The notes below the pieces were generated by a model, which saw only the letters and a list, made by a program, of their open reading frames with translations, ran no database searches and was not told the origin of the DNA. Position numbers and translations under genes: made by a program. 14,935 nt of DNA from RGIG8700 sp964568815 (GTDB lineage: Bacteria > Bacillota > Clostridia > RGIG6154): assembly GCA_964568815.1 (NCBI GenBank), contig CAZMRY010000035.1, positions 1 to 14,935 on the forward strand, written 5' to 3'. Below are positions 1 to 6,871 of this stretch, piece by piece. Within the stretch, counting starts at the first letter, position 1. Every line of letters begins with the position of its first letter.

Positions 1-1
1 C

Positions 2-265
2 CTAAGTTCTACTATCCAACAGCAGTTTTCTCGCAAGAATAAACAAGCTATTATCAACTGACGGAATATCTCTTGAAAGAGGATCTTTCATATATTCCTC
101 ATCGGGATTGAAGTTAGGATTTACAGATTGATAAATTCGTGTTCGGGCATTAAATTCCGCTTCTGCATAAGTGATTTTGCCGGATTTATAATCTTCAATT
201 ACGGGAGCGATAATTGTTCTGACTTTTTCAAGGTTGTTTGCATAAAAATCAGGTCGAAGGTACAT
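2..265 (-). CDS. Small unrecognised protein (87 aa)
   Basis: I do not recognise this protein. The frame runs from ATG at 265 to TAG at 2-4, and its composition is that of a soluble, charged protein with no signal peptide or membrane segment. It lies downstream of the GMP synthase gene on the same strand, beyond that gene's terminator, so it would need its own promoter; none is convincing. No clear ribosome binding site precedes the ATG. The frame stays open for ten more codons upstream (to a TAG at 296-298) and that stretch also reads like protein, without a standard start codon. It may therefore be a 5'-truncated remnant rather than a complete gene. Three of its seven arginine codons are CGA, whereas the operons to the right favour AGA, a weak hint of different origin. 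Confidence 0.45.
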   Translation of the reverse strand: MYLRPDFYANNLEKVRTIIAPVIEDYKSGKITYAEAEFNARTRIYQSVNPNFNPDEEYMKDPLSRDIPSVDNSLFILARKLLLDSRT

Positions 266-319
266 ATCCCGATATTGCCATATTGCATTATGATACTAAA
301 TTTTCAAATAATATAGATA

Positions 320-357
320 AAACAACAAAAATGCAGACAGTTAAAACAACTGTCTGC
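320..357 (-). terminator. Intrinsic terminator after the GMP synthase gene
   Basis: Positions 333-342 and 348-357 form a perfect 10-bp stem (GCAGACAGTT/AACTGTCTGC) around a 5-nt loop. Read on the minus strand, the stem is followed by a T-rich run (317-332). It lies about 30 bases past the stop codon of the GMP synthase subunit and separates it from the small ORF at 2-265. Confidence 0.85.
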
Positions 358-387
358 AAAATAAATCAATATGAAACAAAATTTGTA

Positions 388-1371
388 TTATTCCCACTCG
401 ATTGTGCCGACGGGCTTTGGGGTCAGGTCTAAGAGGACACGGTTGATGCCTTCTACCTCTGTTGTGATTCTGTTTGTTATTTTATGAAGAACCTCGTATG
501 GAATTTCTTCGATTGTTGCTGTCATTGCGTCTTTTGTGTTTACAGCACGGATAATTGCAGGCCAGCCTTCGTATCTCTTGTCATCACGAACGCCTACGCT
601 CTTGAAATCGGGCACTGCAATAAAATACTGCCATACTTTGCCTGCAAGACCGCAGTTGTCAAATTCTTCACGAAGGATTGCGTCTGCTTCACGAAGGGCG
701 TTGAGTCTGTCTCTTGTGATTGCACCAAGGCAGCGAACACCAAGACCGGGACCGGGGAATGGCTGACGGTCTACCATTGCTGCAGGAAGACCAAGGGCTT
801 TGCCTACTACTCTTACTTCGTCTTTGTATAAAAGCTTGATTGGTTCAACAAGCTCGAATTTCATATCTTCAGGAAGTCCGCCAACATTGTGATGTGCCTT
901 TACACCGTCACTTTCAAGGATATCAGGGTAAATTGTACCCTGAGCTAAAAAGTCTACATCTGTAAGCTTTCTTGCTTCTTCATCAAATACAACAATAAAC
1001 TCGTTTCCGATGATTTTTCTTTTCTTTTCTGGCTCTGCAACACCTGCAAGCTTATCTAAAAATCTGTCTGTTGCATCTATATAAATCAGGTTTGCGTTAA
1101 GCTCGTCGCGAAAAACCTTTACTACATCTTCGCTTTCGCCTTTACGCATAAGTCCGTGGTTAACATGAACGCACACAAGCTGTTTGCCAATAGCCTTAAT
1201 AAGAAGTGCCGCAACAACTGAACTGTCTACACCGCCTGAAAGGGCAAGCAGTACCTTTTTGTCCCCTACCTGCTGTCTTACGAGTTCAATCTGCTCTGCA
1301 ATGAATTTATCTGCGAGCTCTTTTGTCTGAATTCTTTCCATTGAATCCGGTCTTACATTTGTGTTTAACAT
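388..1371 (-). CDS. guaA: GMP synthase, stand-alone ATP-pyrophosphatase subunit
   Basis: This protein (327 aa) aminates XMP to GMP, using ATP to form an adenylyl-XMP intermediate, in the last step of guanine nucleotide synthesis. It has the PP-loop SGGVDSS at residues 45-51, the conserved KAHHNVGGLP segment at 158-167, the QPFPGPGLGVR segment at about 203-213 that opens the dimerisation domain, and the typical C-terminus TIEWE. The usual bacterial GuaA is about 510-525 aa, with an N-terminal class I glutamine amidotransferase domain; that domain is absent. The start is secure: AGGAGG (1379-1384) lies 7 bases upstream of the ATG, and the preceding gene stops only 18 bases away. It is thus a natural split, as in archaeal GuaAb, and should need a separate glutaminase subunit or free ammonia. 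It is co-transcribed with the upstream cysteine synthase-like gene. Confidence 0.92.
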   Translation of the reverse strand: MLNTNVRPDSMERIQTKELADKFIAEQIELVRQQVGDKKVLLALSGGVDSSVVAALLIKAIGKQLVCVHVNHGLMRKGESEDVVKVFRDELNANLIYIDATDRFLDKLAGVAEPEKKRKIIGNEFIVVFDEEARKLTDVDFLAQGTIYPDILESDGVKAHHNVGGLPEDMKFELVEPIKLLYKDEVRVVGKALGLPAAMVDRQPFPGPGLGVRCLGAITRDRLNALREADAILREEFDNCGLAGKVWQYFIAVPDFKSVGVRDDKRYEGWPAIIRAVNTKDAMTATIEEIPYEVLHKITNRITTEVEGINRVLLDLTPKPVGTIEWE

Positions 1372-1389
1372 AAAACTACCTCCTGATAA

Positions 1390-2319
1390 TTATTCTTCAA
1401 AAAGTGGTGTTGAGAAGTATCTTTCTGCAGTATCAGGCAGAACTGTTACAACCGTTTTACCTTTTCCAAGCTTTTTGGCAAGCTTTATGGCTGCCGCAAC
1501 ATTTGTACCGCTTGAAATACCGCACATAATACCCTCTTTTGAAGCAAGCTCCTTTGCACAGGTGATTGCTTCTTCGTCTTTTATAATACAAACATCGTTG
1601 TATATTTCAGTATTTAAGATTTCAGGGATGATTCCATCTCCGATACCCATCTGAATATGAGTTCCTATTGAGCCGCCTGAAAGGATTGCCGCATTTTCAG
1701 GCTCTGCCGCCCAGATTTCAATATCAGGGTTATATTTTTTAAGAATTTCGCCGATACCTGTTATAGTACCGCCCGTTCCTATACCTGAGCAAAAACCATG
1801 AATAGGACCATTTACCTGATTAATTATTTCAACTGCAGTCTGCTCCCTCTGTATCTGTGGATTTGCAGGATTTTCAAACTGCTGCGGAACAAACACATTC
1901 TTGTTTTCTCTCTGCATTTTAAGGGCAGTCTCCAGACACTCCTCAATACATGCACCAATATCCCCCGCATCGTGAACAAGCATTACTTCTGCACCGTAAT
2001 GCTTAACAAGTTTTCTTCTTTCTTCAGAAACGCTGTCCGGCATAATAATTATTGTTTTATAGCCTTTAACCGCTCCCACTAGAGCAAGACCTATGCCCTG
2101 ATTTCCGCTTGTTGGCTCAACTATTATTGTATCTTTGTTAATAAGACCTTTTTTCTCTGCGTCTGAAATCATATTGAATGCAGTTCTTGTTTTTATTGAG
2201 CCACCAACATTCAAGCCCTCAAATTTAACAAGAATTTCTGCACCGTCAGGGTCAGCCATTTTTGAAAGTCTTATAATGGGAGTATTCCCCATTGCCTCTA
2301 ATATATTATTGCAAATCAT
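1390..2319 (-). CDS. cysK: Cysteine synthase family PLP enzyme (O-acetylserine sulfhydrylase-like)
   Basis: This 309-aa fold-type II PLP enzyme most likely makes cysteine from O-acetylserine and sulfide. The Schiff-base lysine is K43 in GGSIKTR. The substrate loop is at 70-75, the phosphate-binding GTGGT at 181-185, GISSGTN at 267-273, and the family C-terminal PDTAERYFST at 295-304. Two motifs differ from the textbook forms: the lysine motif reads NVGGSIKTR rather than NPGGSxKDR, and the substrate loop reads TSGNQG rather than TSGNTG. These changes lie at the active site, so an altered acceptor or leaving group cannot be excluded. The gene is first in a two-gene operon with the GMP synthase subunit. 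Its ATG follows a GAGGT ribosome site and a perfect-consensus promoter, with no riboswitch or T-box visible in the roughly 25-30 nt leader. Confidence 0.88.
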   Translation of the reverse strand: MICNNILEAMGNTPIIRLSKMADPDGAEILVKFEGLNVGGSIKTRTAFNMISDAEKKGLINKDTIIVEPTSGNQGIGLALVGAVKGYKTIIIMPDSVSEERRKLVKHYGAEVMLVHDAGDIGACIEECLETALKMQRENKNVFVPQQFENPANPQIQREQTAVEIINQVNGPIHGFCSGIGTGGTITGIGEILKKYNPDIEIWAAEPENAAILSGGSIGTHIQMGIGDGIIPEILNTEIYNDVCIIKDEEAITCAKELASKEGIMCGISSGTNVAAAIKLAKKLGKGKTVVTVLPDTAERYFSTPLFEE

Positions 2320-2352
2320 TTATAACCTCATTAATTAATTAAATAATATATG

Positions 2353-2381
2353 ATTATATACTTTTTGGGTTTTATTGTCAA
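2353..2381 (-). promoter_or_regulatory. Sigma-A promoter of the cysK-guaA operon
   Basis: On the minus strand, TTGACA (2376-2381) and TATAAT (2353-2358) are both exact consensus with a 17-bp spacer. The predicted start is near 2346, giving a short AT-rich leader that includes the palindrome TTAATTAATTAA just before the ribosome site. It lies back-to-back with the plus-strand promoter at 2401-2429. Confidence 0.88.
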
Positions 2382-2400
2382 TTATTTTTTAGCATAGTTA

Positions 2401-2429
2401 TAGACATTTTTTAAAATTTAGTGTACAAT
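2401..2429 (+). promoter_or_regulatory. Probable sigma-A promoter of the yfcE-type gene
   Basis: TAGACA (2401-2406), a 17-bp spacer and TACAAT (2424-2429). A start 6-7 bases downstream would fall at about 2436, exactly where the ribosome site GAGGTGAT (2436-2443) begins, so the mRNA would have almost no leader. The metF promoter has the same arrangement. Confidence 0.65.
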
Positions 2430-2446
2430 GCATCTGAGGTGATACT

Positions 2447-2968
2447 ATGAAATATTTAATCGCATCGGACATACACGGTTCGGCTTTCTTTTGCAAAGAG
2501 CTTTTAAGGGCATTTGAAGAAGAAAAGGCAGACAGACTTATACTGCTTGGTGATATTTTATATCACGGACCAAGAAATGACCTGCCGAGGGACTATAATC
2601 CGAAAGAGGTTATTGAGCTTTTAAACAATATGAAAGATAAAATTTTATGTGTTCGCGGTAACTGTGATACAGAGGTAGACCAGATGGTTTTACAGTTTCC
2701 CATACTTGCAGAATATGCGGTTTTATGTGAAAATGGTCGTTTGATTTATCTTGCACACGGACACAAGGAAAAACCTCCAATGTCAGAAAACGATATTTAT
2801 ATTCAGGGACATACTCATATCCCTACATATGACAATAACCATTTAAACCCCGGCTCTGTTTCAATTCCTAAAGAAAGCTCTCATCACGGATATATGACTT
2901 TAGAGAACAGTGAATTCTTATGGAAAGATTTTAACGGAAACATAAAAAACACATTCAAATTATATTGA
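2447..2968 (+). CDS. yfcE: YfcE-type metallophosphodiesterase
   Basis: A 173-aa calcineurin-like metallophosphoesterase of the YfcE/MJ0936 family. These enzymes are cytoplasmic, usually manganese-dependent, and hydrolyse phosphodiester model substrates; the natural substrate is generally unknown. The full ligand set is visible: D8 and H10 in DIHG, D36 in GD, N72 in GNCD, H104/H106 in AHGH, and H122/H124 in GHTH. The length matches the family (about 160-185 aa). GAGGTGAT at 2436-2443 supports the ATG at 2447. The gene appears monocistronic: its own promoter lies just upstream, and its TGA stop is embedded in the -35 box of the pyr promoter, so reading into the pyr operon would still meet the attenuator. 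It is not closely related to the two phosphoesterase-fold genes at the right end. Confidence 0.88.
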   Translation: MKYLIASDIHGSAFFCKELLRAFEEEKADRLILLGDILYHGPRNDLPRDYNPKEVIELLNNMKDKILCVRGNCDTEVDQMVLQFPILAEYAVLCENGRLIYLAHGHKEKPPMSENDIYIQGHTHIPTYDNNHLNPGSVSIPKESSHHGYMTLENSEFLWKDFNGNIKNTFKLY

Positions 2969-2993
2969 CAAGAAAACCTTGTTGTGATATAAT
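2965..2993 (+). promoter_or_regulatory. Sigma-A promoter of the pyr operon
   Basis: TTGACA (2965-2970), a 17-bp spacer and TATAAT (2988-2993), both exact consensus. The -35 box overlaps the stop codon of the yfcE-type gene (2966-2968). The predicted start is near 2999-3001, just at the first leader hairpin. Confidence 0.9.
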
Positions 2994-2998
2994 CAATA

Positions 2999-3047
2999 AG
3001 GTCTTGTGATAGACAAATCCAAAGGCCGAAAAATACGGCCTTTTTTT
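2999..3047 (+). promoter_or_regulatory. Putative pyr leader attenuator (PyrR-like or other UMP-responsive)
   Basis: Three mutually exclusive pairings can be drawn in the first 50 nt of the transcript. (1) Hairpin GUCU/AGAC (3001-3004 with 3011-3014) with hexaloop UGUGAU. (2) An antiterminator in which GGUCUU (3000-3005) pairs with AAGGCC (3022-3027), including one G-U pair. (3) The terminator stem at 3021-3043. Hairpin 1 would block pairing 2 and so favour termination, which is the logic of PyrR attenuation. The stretch from 3000 only partly fits the PyrR box ARUCCNGNGAGGYU: R, U, C and the G-N-G-A core match, but the closing GGYU does not. The regulator is therefore inferred, and pyrR is not in this window. 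Confidence 0.6.
3021..3047 (+). terminator. Intrinsic terminator in the pyr leader
   Basis: Stem AAGGCCG (3022-3028) with CGGCCTT (3036-3042), extendable by one A-T pair, a 7-nt loop, and seven consecutive T (3041-3047). It lies between the promoter and the first pyr gene, so it is the off state of the attenuator and would also stop read-through from the yfcE-type gene. Confidence 0.88.
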
Positions 3048-3079
3048 GTTGCCGAAAAGTATGAAAGGAGACACATTAA

Positions 3080-4363
3080 ATGGAAATGCTTTTAAAGAAT
3101 GCTTTTGTTTATACAGGCAACGATTTTGTTAAGGCGGACATTTTGATTAAAGATGGTCGTATTATTGACATTTTCAGAAATACTGATATTGTTTGCGAAA
3201 ATACCTATGATTTGAATGGTTTATATATATTCCCCGGTTTTACTGATGTTCATGTTCATCTGAGAGAGCCGGGTTTTTCGTATAAAGAAACAATTAAAAC
3301 AGGCTCACAGGCAAGTGCCAAGGGCGGATTTACACATATTTTCTCTATGCCTAACCTAAACCCTGCACCTGACAGCTTAGACACCCTTAAAATTCAGCTT
3401 GACATTATTGAAAAGGATGCTGAGATTGAGGTTATTCCATACGGATGCATCACAAAAGAACGAAAAGGCGAAGTTCTTTCTGATATGGAAGAAATGAAGG
3501 ACAAGGTTGTTGCATATACAGACGACGGAAGCGGAATACAGACAAAAGAGCTTATGAAAAATGCTATGGTTATGGCAAAAAGCCTTGACAAGATAATTGC
3601 GGCACATTGTGAAGACAATTCTCTTTTAAAAGGCGGTTATATTCACGACGGCGAGTATGCAAAATTAAATGGTCACAAGGGTATCTGCTCCGAAAGTGAG
3701 TGGGGGCAGATTGCAAGAGACTTAGAGCTTGCAAAGATTACCGGTGTTAAATACCATGTGTGCCACATTTCAACAAAAGAAAGTGTTGACATTATAAGAA
3801 AAGCTAAAAAAGATGGAGTTGATGTAACCTGTGAGACAGGACCTCACTATCTTGTATTTAATGATATGGATTTAAAAGATGAGGGCAAATTTAAAATGAA
3901 TCCCCCTATCCGCTCCGAAGAAGACAGACTTGCACTTATTGAGGGCATTAAAGACGGTACAATTGATATGATTGCAACAGACCATGCCCCTCACAGCCTT
4001 GAAGAAAAAAGCAAAGGTCTTTCAGGCAGTATGATGGGTGTTGTGGGAATTGAAACAAGCTTTCCTGTTTGTTACACACATCTTGTTAAAAAGAATGTTA
4101 TAACACTTCCTCATCTGATTAAATTAATGACTGAAAACCCTGCAAACAGATTTAACAAGATTAATGAAATTAAAAAAGGTGAAATCTGCGACCTTTGTAT
4201 TTTCGACTTAAATGAAGAATATGAAATAAACCCCGATGAATTCCTTTCAATGGGCAAAAGCACTCCATTTGCAGGAGAAAAGGTTTTCGGCAGATGTGTT
4301 GCAACAATTTACAAGGATAACTTTGTATATGGAGATATACAAAAATGTAAAATGGAAAGTTGA
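3080..4363 (+). CDS. pyrC: Dihydroorotase (class I)
   Basis: This 427-aa amidohydrolase cyclises N-carbamoyl-aspartate to dihydroorotate, step three of UMP synthesis. Zinc ligands and active-site motifs are in order: DVHVHLREPG (H58, H60, substrate-binding R62), MPNLNP at 90-95, TDDG (147-150) with the metal-bridging Asp typical of type I enzymes, HCED (H176), CHIS (H229), and ATDHAPH with D301. The length is typical (about 420-430). AAAGGAG (3064-3070) sets the start at 3080. The first gene of the operon, it follows the attenuated leader. The last six residues (KCKMES) and the stop are encoded inside the left end of a short inverted-repeat element, so the original C-terminus may have been replaced. 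Confidence 0.96.
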   Translation: MEMLLKNAFVYTGNDFVKADILIKDGRIIDIFRNTDIVCENTYDLNGLYIFPGFTDVHVHLREPGFSYKETIKTGSQASAKGGFTHIFSMPNLNPAPDSLDTLKIQLDIIEKDAEIEVIPYGCITKERKGEVLSDMEEMKDKVVAYTDDGSGIQTKELMKNAMVMAKSLDKIIAAHCEDNSLLKGGYIHDGEYAKLNGHKGICSESEWGQIARDLELAKITGVKYHVCHISTKESVDIIRKAKKDGVDVTCETGPHYLVFNDMDLKDEGKFKMNPPIRSEEDRLALIEGIKDGTIDMIATDHAPHSLEEKSKGLSGSMMGVVGIETSFPVCYTHLVKKNVITLPHLIKLMTENPANRFNKINEIKKGEICDLCIFDLNEEYEINPDEFLSMGKSTPFAGEKVFGRCVATIYKDNFVYGDIQKCKMES

Positions 4364-4450
4364 AAATGGAAAATTAATGAACAACGCTCTGCGTTTGATT
4401 AAATAAAATCGCCTTGCGATTTTTGACCATAATTATCCATTTTCAATTAA
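4349..4450 (+). repeat. Short inverted-repeat element between pyrC and pyrK
   Basis: TTGAAAATGGA (4360-4370) is matched by its exact inverse at 4436-4446, with imperfect pairing for several bases inward. Inside are two hairpins: AACGC-TCT-GCGTT (4383-4395) and AAAATCGC-CTT-GCGATTTT (4405-4423). AAAATGGAAA also occurs twice in direct order (4349-4358, 4363-4372). The size (about 90-100 bp), terminal inversion and intergenic position resemble a REP or MITE-like element. It shares CGCTCTGCGTTTGA with the pyrF-pyrE gap. The second hairpin is followed by only five T, so it may attenuate or protect the transcript rather than end it. Confidence 0.7.
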
Positions 4451-4464
4451 AAAAAGGAGGAACT

Positions 4465-5190
4465 ATGAAACAGAGTATTTTTACAATAGAAAGTAACGAA
4501 AATATTGCAAAATCTGTTTATAAAATGGTTTTAAAGGGTGACACAACAGGTATCGCCTGCGGACAGTTTATAAACATTCAGATAGACGGATTTTATTTAA
4601 GAAGACCTATTTCTGTTTTTGACTATAATGATGAGGCAGTTACAATTATCTACAAGGTTGTAGGCGCAGGAACAGAAAAAATGGCTGAAATGAAAGCAGG
4701 AGAAAAGCTTGACATTTTAACAGGTCTTGGTAACGGCTACGATATTTCAAAAAGCGGAGATACACCCCTTTTAATCGGTGGAGGTGTTGGTGTTCCGCCA
4801 CTTTACAATCTTTGCAAAAAGTTAATTGAAAAAGGAGTAAAGCCATCAGTAATCCTTGGCTTTAACACCAAAGACGAGGTTTTCTGCAAGGAAGATTTTG
4901 AAAAGCTCGGTGCAAAGGTTACAGTTACAACTGTTGACGGTAGTGAGGGCGTTAAAGGCTTTGTTACAGACGCCATTGAAAATGGCTATACATATTTCTA
5001 CACCTGCGGTCCGGAGCCTATGCTTAAGGCTGTATATAACGCAACTGAAACATCAGGGCAGTTCAGCTTTGAAGAAAGAATGGGCTGCGGTTTTGGTGCA
5101 TGTATGGGATGCAGCTGTAAAACAAAATACGGAAACAAGAGAATCTGCAAAGACGGTCCTGTTTTAGAGAAGGAGGAAATAATATGGTAA
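4465..5190 (+). CDS. pyrK: Dihydroorotate dehydrogenase electron transfer subunit
   Basis: PyrK (241 aa) carries FAD and a 2Fe-2S cluster and passes electrons from the PyrD flavin to NAD+, forming the class 1B dihydroorotate dehydrogenase. The FAD motif is RRPIS (about residues 46-50), the nucleotide-binding GGGVGVPP lies at about 108-115, and the cluster cysteines are in the C-terminal CGFGACMGCSC stretch with a further Cys in RICKDG. An in-frame upstream ATG at 4414 is rejected: AAAGGAGG at 4453-4460 points to the ATG at 4465, and the extra 17 residues would be read through the repeat element. The last codons contain the pyrD ribosome site and overlap pyrD by 7 bases, in keeping with a 1:1 complex. 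Confidence 0.95.
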   Translation: MKQSIFTIESNENIAKSVYKMVLKGDTTGIACGQFINIQIDGFYLRRPISVFDYNDEAVTIIYKVVGAGTEKMAEMKAGEKLDILTGLGNGYDISKSGDTPLLIGGGVGVPPLYNLCKKLIEKGVKPSVILGFNTKDEVFCKEDFEKLGAKVTVTTVDGSEGVKGFVTDAIENGYTYFYTCGPEPMLKAVYNATETSGQFSFEERMGCGFGACMGCSCKTKYGNKRICKDGPVLEKEEIIW

Positions 5191-6101
5191 ACACAAAAGT
5201 AATATTAAGCGACCTTGAGCTTTCAAACCCTATTATTCCTGCAAGCGGAACCTTTGGCTACGGTTACGAATTTGCAGACCTTTACGATATTAACTGTCTT
5301 GGCTCTTTCTCATTTAAGGGTACAACCTTAGAGCCGAGATTTGGAAACCCTACCCCAAGAATTGCAGAATGTACAAGCGGTCTTATAAACTCTGTAGGTC
5401 TGCAAAACCCTGGTGTTGATAAGGTTATTTCTGAAGAATTACCTAAACTTAAAGAAGTTTTCAACAAAAAAGTTGTTGCAAACATCTGCGGTTTTTCAAC
5501 AGAGGAATATGTAAAGGTTTGCGAAAAATTAAATGATGAAGAACAAATCGGCTGGTTTGAAGTGAACATAAGCTGTCCTAATGTGCACGGCGGCGGTATG
5601 AGCTTCGGCACAGACCCAAAATGTGCATACGAGGTAACAAAGGCTGTTAAGGCTATCTCTAAAAAGCCTGTTTACATAAAGCTTTCACCAAATGTTACAA
5701 ATATTGTTGAAATTGCAAAGGCCTGCGAAGATGCAGGTGCAGACGGAATAAGCCTTATTAACACACTTCTTGGTATGAGAATTGATTTAAAGACCAAAAA
5801 ACCTGTTATCTTTAATAAAATGGGCGGTTTTTCAGGAGATGCAATAAAACCTGTTGCAATAAGAATGGTTTATCAGGTTTATGAGGCGGTTAAAATTCCA
5901 ATTATCGGTCTTGGCGGTATTTCAACTGCAGAAGATGTTATTGAAATGATGCTTGCAGGTGCAACTGCGGTTCAGGTTGGTACTGCTAACCTTGTTAATC
6001 CATGTGCTTGCAAGGAAATTATTGATAATCTTCCAAAGGTTATGGAAAAATATAATATAAAAAATTTAAGTGATATAATCGGAGGTGCTCACAATGGGTA
6101 A
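5184..6101 (+). CDS. pyrD: Dihydroorotate dehydrogenase, class 1B catalytic subunit
   Basis: This 305-aa TIM-barrel FMN enzyme oxidises dihydroorotate to orotate in the cytoplasm, working with PyrK to use NAD+. Visible signatures are KGTTLEPRFGNP (45-56), the substrate-binding NSVGLQNPG (69-77), and NISCPNVHGGG with the catalytic base C131. A cysteine at this place is typical of class 1 enzymes; class 2 enzymes use serine. FMN phosphate-binding glycine segments GLGGIS and GATAVQVGTA follow near the C-terminus. The ribosome site GAAGGAGG lies within pyrK and the start overlaps it, and the stop overlaps the pyrF start by 8 bases, so pyrK-pyrD-pyrF are probably translationally coupled. Confidence 0.96.
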   Translation: MVNTKVILSDLELSNPIIPASGTFGYGYEFADLYDINCLGSFSFKGTTLEPRFGNPTPRIAECTSGLINSVGLQNPGVDKVISEELPKLKEVFNKKVVANICGFSTEEYVKVCEKLNDEEQIGWFEVNISCPNVHGGGMSFGTDPKCAYEVTKAVKAISKKPVYIKLSPNVTNIVEIAKACEDAGADGISLINTLLGMRIDLKTKKPVIFNKMGGFSGDAIKPVAIRMVYQVYEAVKIPIIGLGGISTAEDVIEMMLAGATAVQVGTANLVNPCACKEIIDNLPKVMEKYNIKNLSDIIGGAHNG

Positions 6102-6792
6102 GGATGTAATCATCGCATGCGATTTCAGCAGTGCGGCAGATGTTTTCAAGTTTCTTGACAAGTTTGAAGGCAAAAAACCATTTGTAAAAATCGGTATGGA
6201 GCTTTTCTATGCTGAAGGTCCTGAAATTGTTAAGGAAATCAAAAAGAGAGGTCATAAGATATTCTTAGACTTAAAGCTTCACGACATTCCAAACACAGTT
6301 AAAAAATCTATGGCTGTTTTATCAAGACTTGATGTTGATATGACAAATCTTCACGCATCAGGTACTAAAAATATGATGAAAGCGGCAATTGAAGGCTTAA
6401 CAAGAGAAGACGGTAGCCGTCCCATCTTAATTGCTGTAACTCAGCTTACTTCAACAGACCAGCAGTCTATGACAGATGACCTTTTAATTAATGAGCCTAT
6501 TGACAAGGTTGTTATGCACTATGCTGAAAATGCGAAGGATTCAGGTTTAGATGGTGTTGTATGCTCACCTCTTGAAGCAGAAAAGGTTCATAATCTCTGC
6601 GGAAAAGACTTTGTTACAGTTACACCGGGCGTTAGATTTGCAGATGGTGACATCGGCGACCAGAAGAGAGTTATGACACCTGCTCAGGCAAAGGAAATCG
6701 GCTCTGACTACATTGTTGTGGGAAGACCAATCACTGCAGCAGAAGACCCTGTTGCTGCTTATATGAGATGCGTAGAGGAATTTGTAGATTAA
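6094..6792 (+). CDS. pyrF: Orotidine 5'-phosphate decarboxylase
   Basis: This 232-aa TIM-barrel enzyme decarboxylates OMP to UMP, the last step of the pathway. The catalytic tetrad segment LDLKLHDIPNT contains D59, K61 and D64, and VKIG (K32) lies on the preceding strand. The phosphate-binding region TPGVRF...DQKRVMTPAQA and VVGRPIT are near the C-terminus. The length is that of the PyrF family 1 enzymes. A GTG three codons upstream (6085) is in frame, but it lies inside the ribosome site GGAGGTG (6081-6087), so the ATG at 6094 is the start. A repeat-bearing gap of 79 bases separates it from pyrE. Confidence 0.96.
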   Translation: MGKDVIIACDFSSAADVFKFLDKFEGKKPFVKIGMELFYAEGPEIVKEIKKRGHKIFLDLKLHDIPNTVKKSMAVLSRLDVDMTNLHASGTKNMMKAAIEGLTREDGSRPILIAVTQLTSTDQQSMTDDLLINEPIDKVVMHYAENAKDSGLDGVVCSPLEAEKVHNLCGKDFVTVTPGVRFADGDIGDQKRVMTPAQAKEIGSDYIVVGRPITAAEDPVAAYMRCVEEFVD

Positions 6793-6847
6793 TGCACAAT
6801 TCACAATGCACAATTCACAATTAAATGAACAAACGCTCTGCGTTTGA
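6793..6847 (+). repeat. Repeat-bearing spacer between pyrF and pyrE
   Basis: A 14-bp unit TGCACAATTCACAA occurs twice in tandem (6793-6806, 6807-6820), starting at the base after the pyrF stop codon. It is followed by a hairpin AAACGC-TCT-GCGTTT (6831-6845). The core CGCTCTGCGTTTGA (6834-6847) is identical to 4385-4398 in the pyrC-pyrK gap. CACAATTCACAATG (6795-6808) recurs inverted at 9146-9159 beside the scaffold gap. These shared parts suggest copies of one dispersed repeat family. Confidence 0.7.
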
Positions 6848-6871
6848 AATGAATATAAGGAGAGATTAATA

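Noticed and set aside
484..831. Plus-strand open frame of about 115 codons
   Set aside because: It lies wholly antisense to the strongly supported GMP synthase gene, is rich in Cys and Phe, and has no ribosome site; it is a shadow frame.
2320..2352. Riboswitch or T-box before the cysteine synthase gene
   Set aside because: The predicted leader is only about 25-30 nt and is a simple AT-rich palindrome.
4405..4424. Hairpin with short T run as a terminator that splits the pyr operon after pyrC
   Set aside because: Only five T follow before a mixed sequence, no promoter is visible before pyrK, and pathway logic argues for one operon; at most partial termination.
6085..6093. GTG start for pyrF three codons upstream
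   Set aside because: The GTG is part of the GGAGGTG ribosome site; the ATG at 6094 has correct spacing and matches the family N-terminus.
6793..6820. CRISPR-like array from the tandem 14-bp unit
   Set aside because: Only two abutting units with no spacers and no cas genes; better explained as part of a dispersed repeat.
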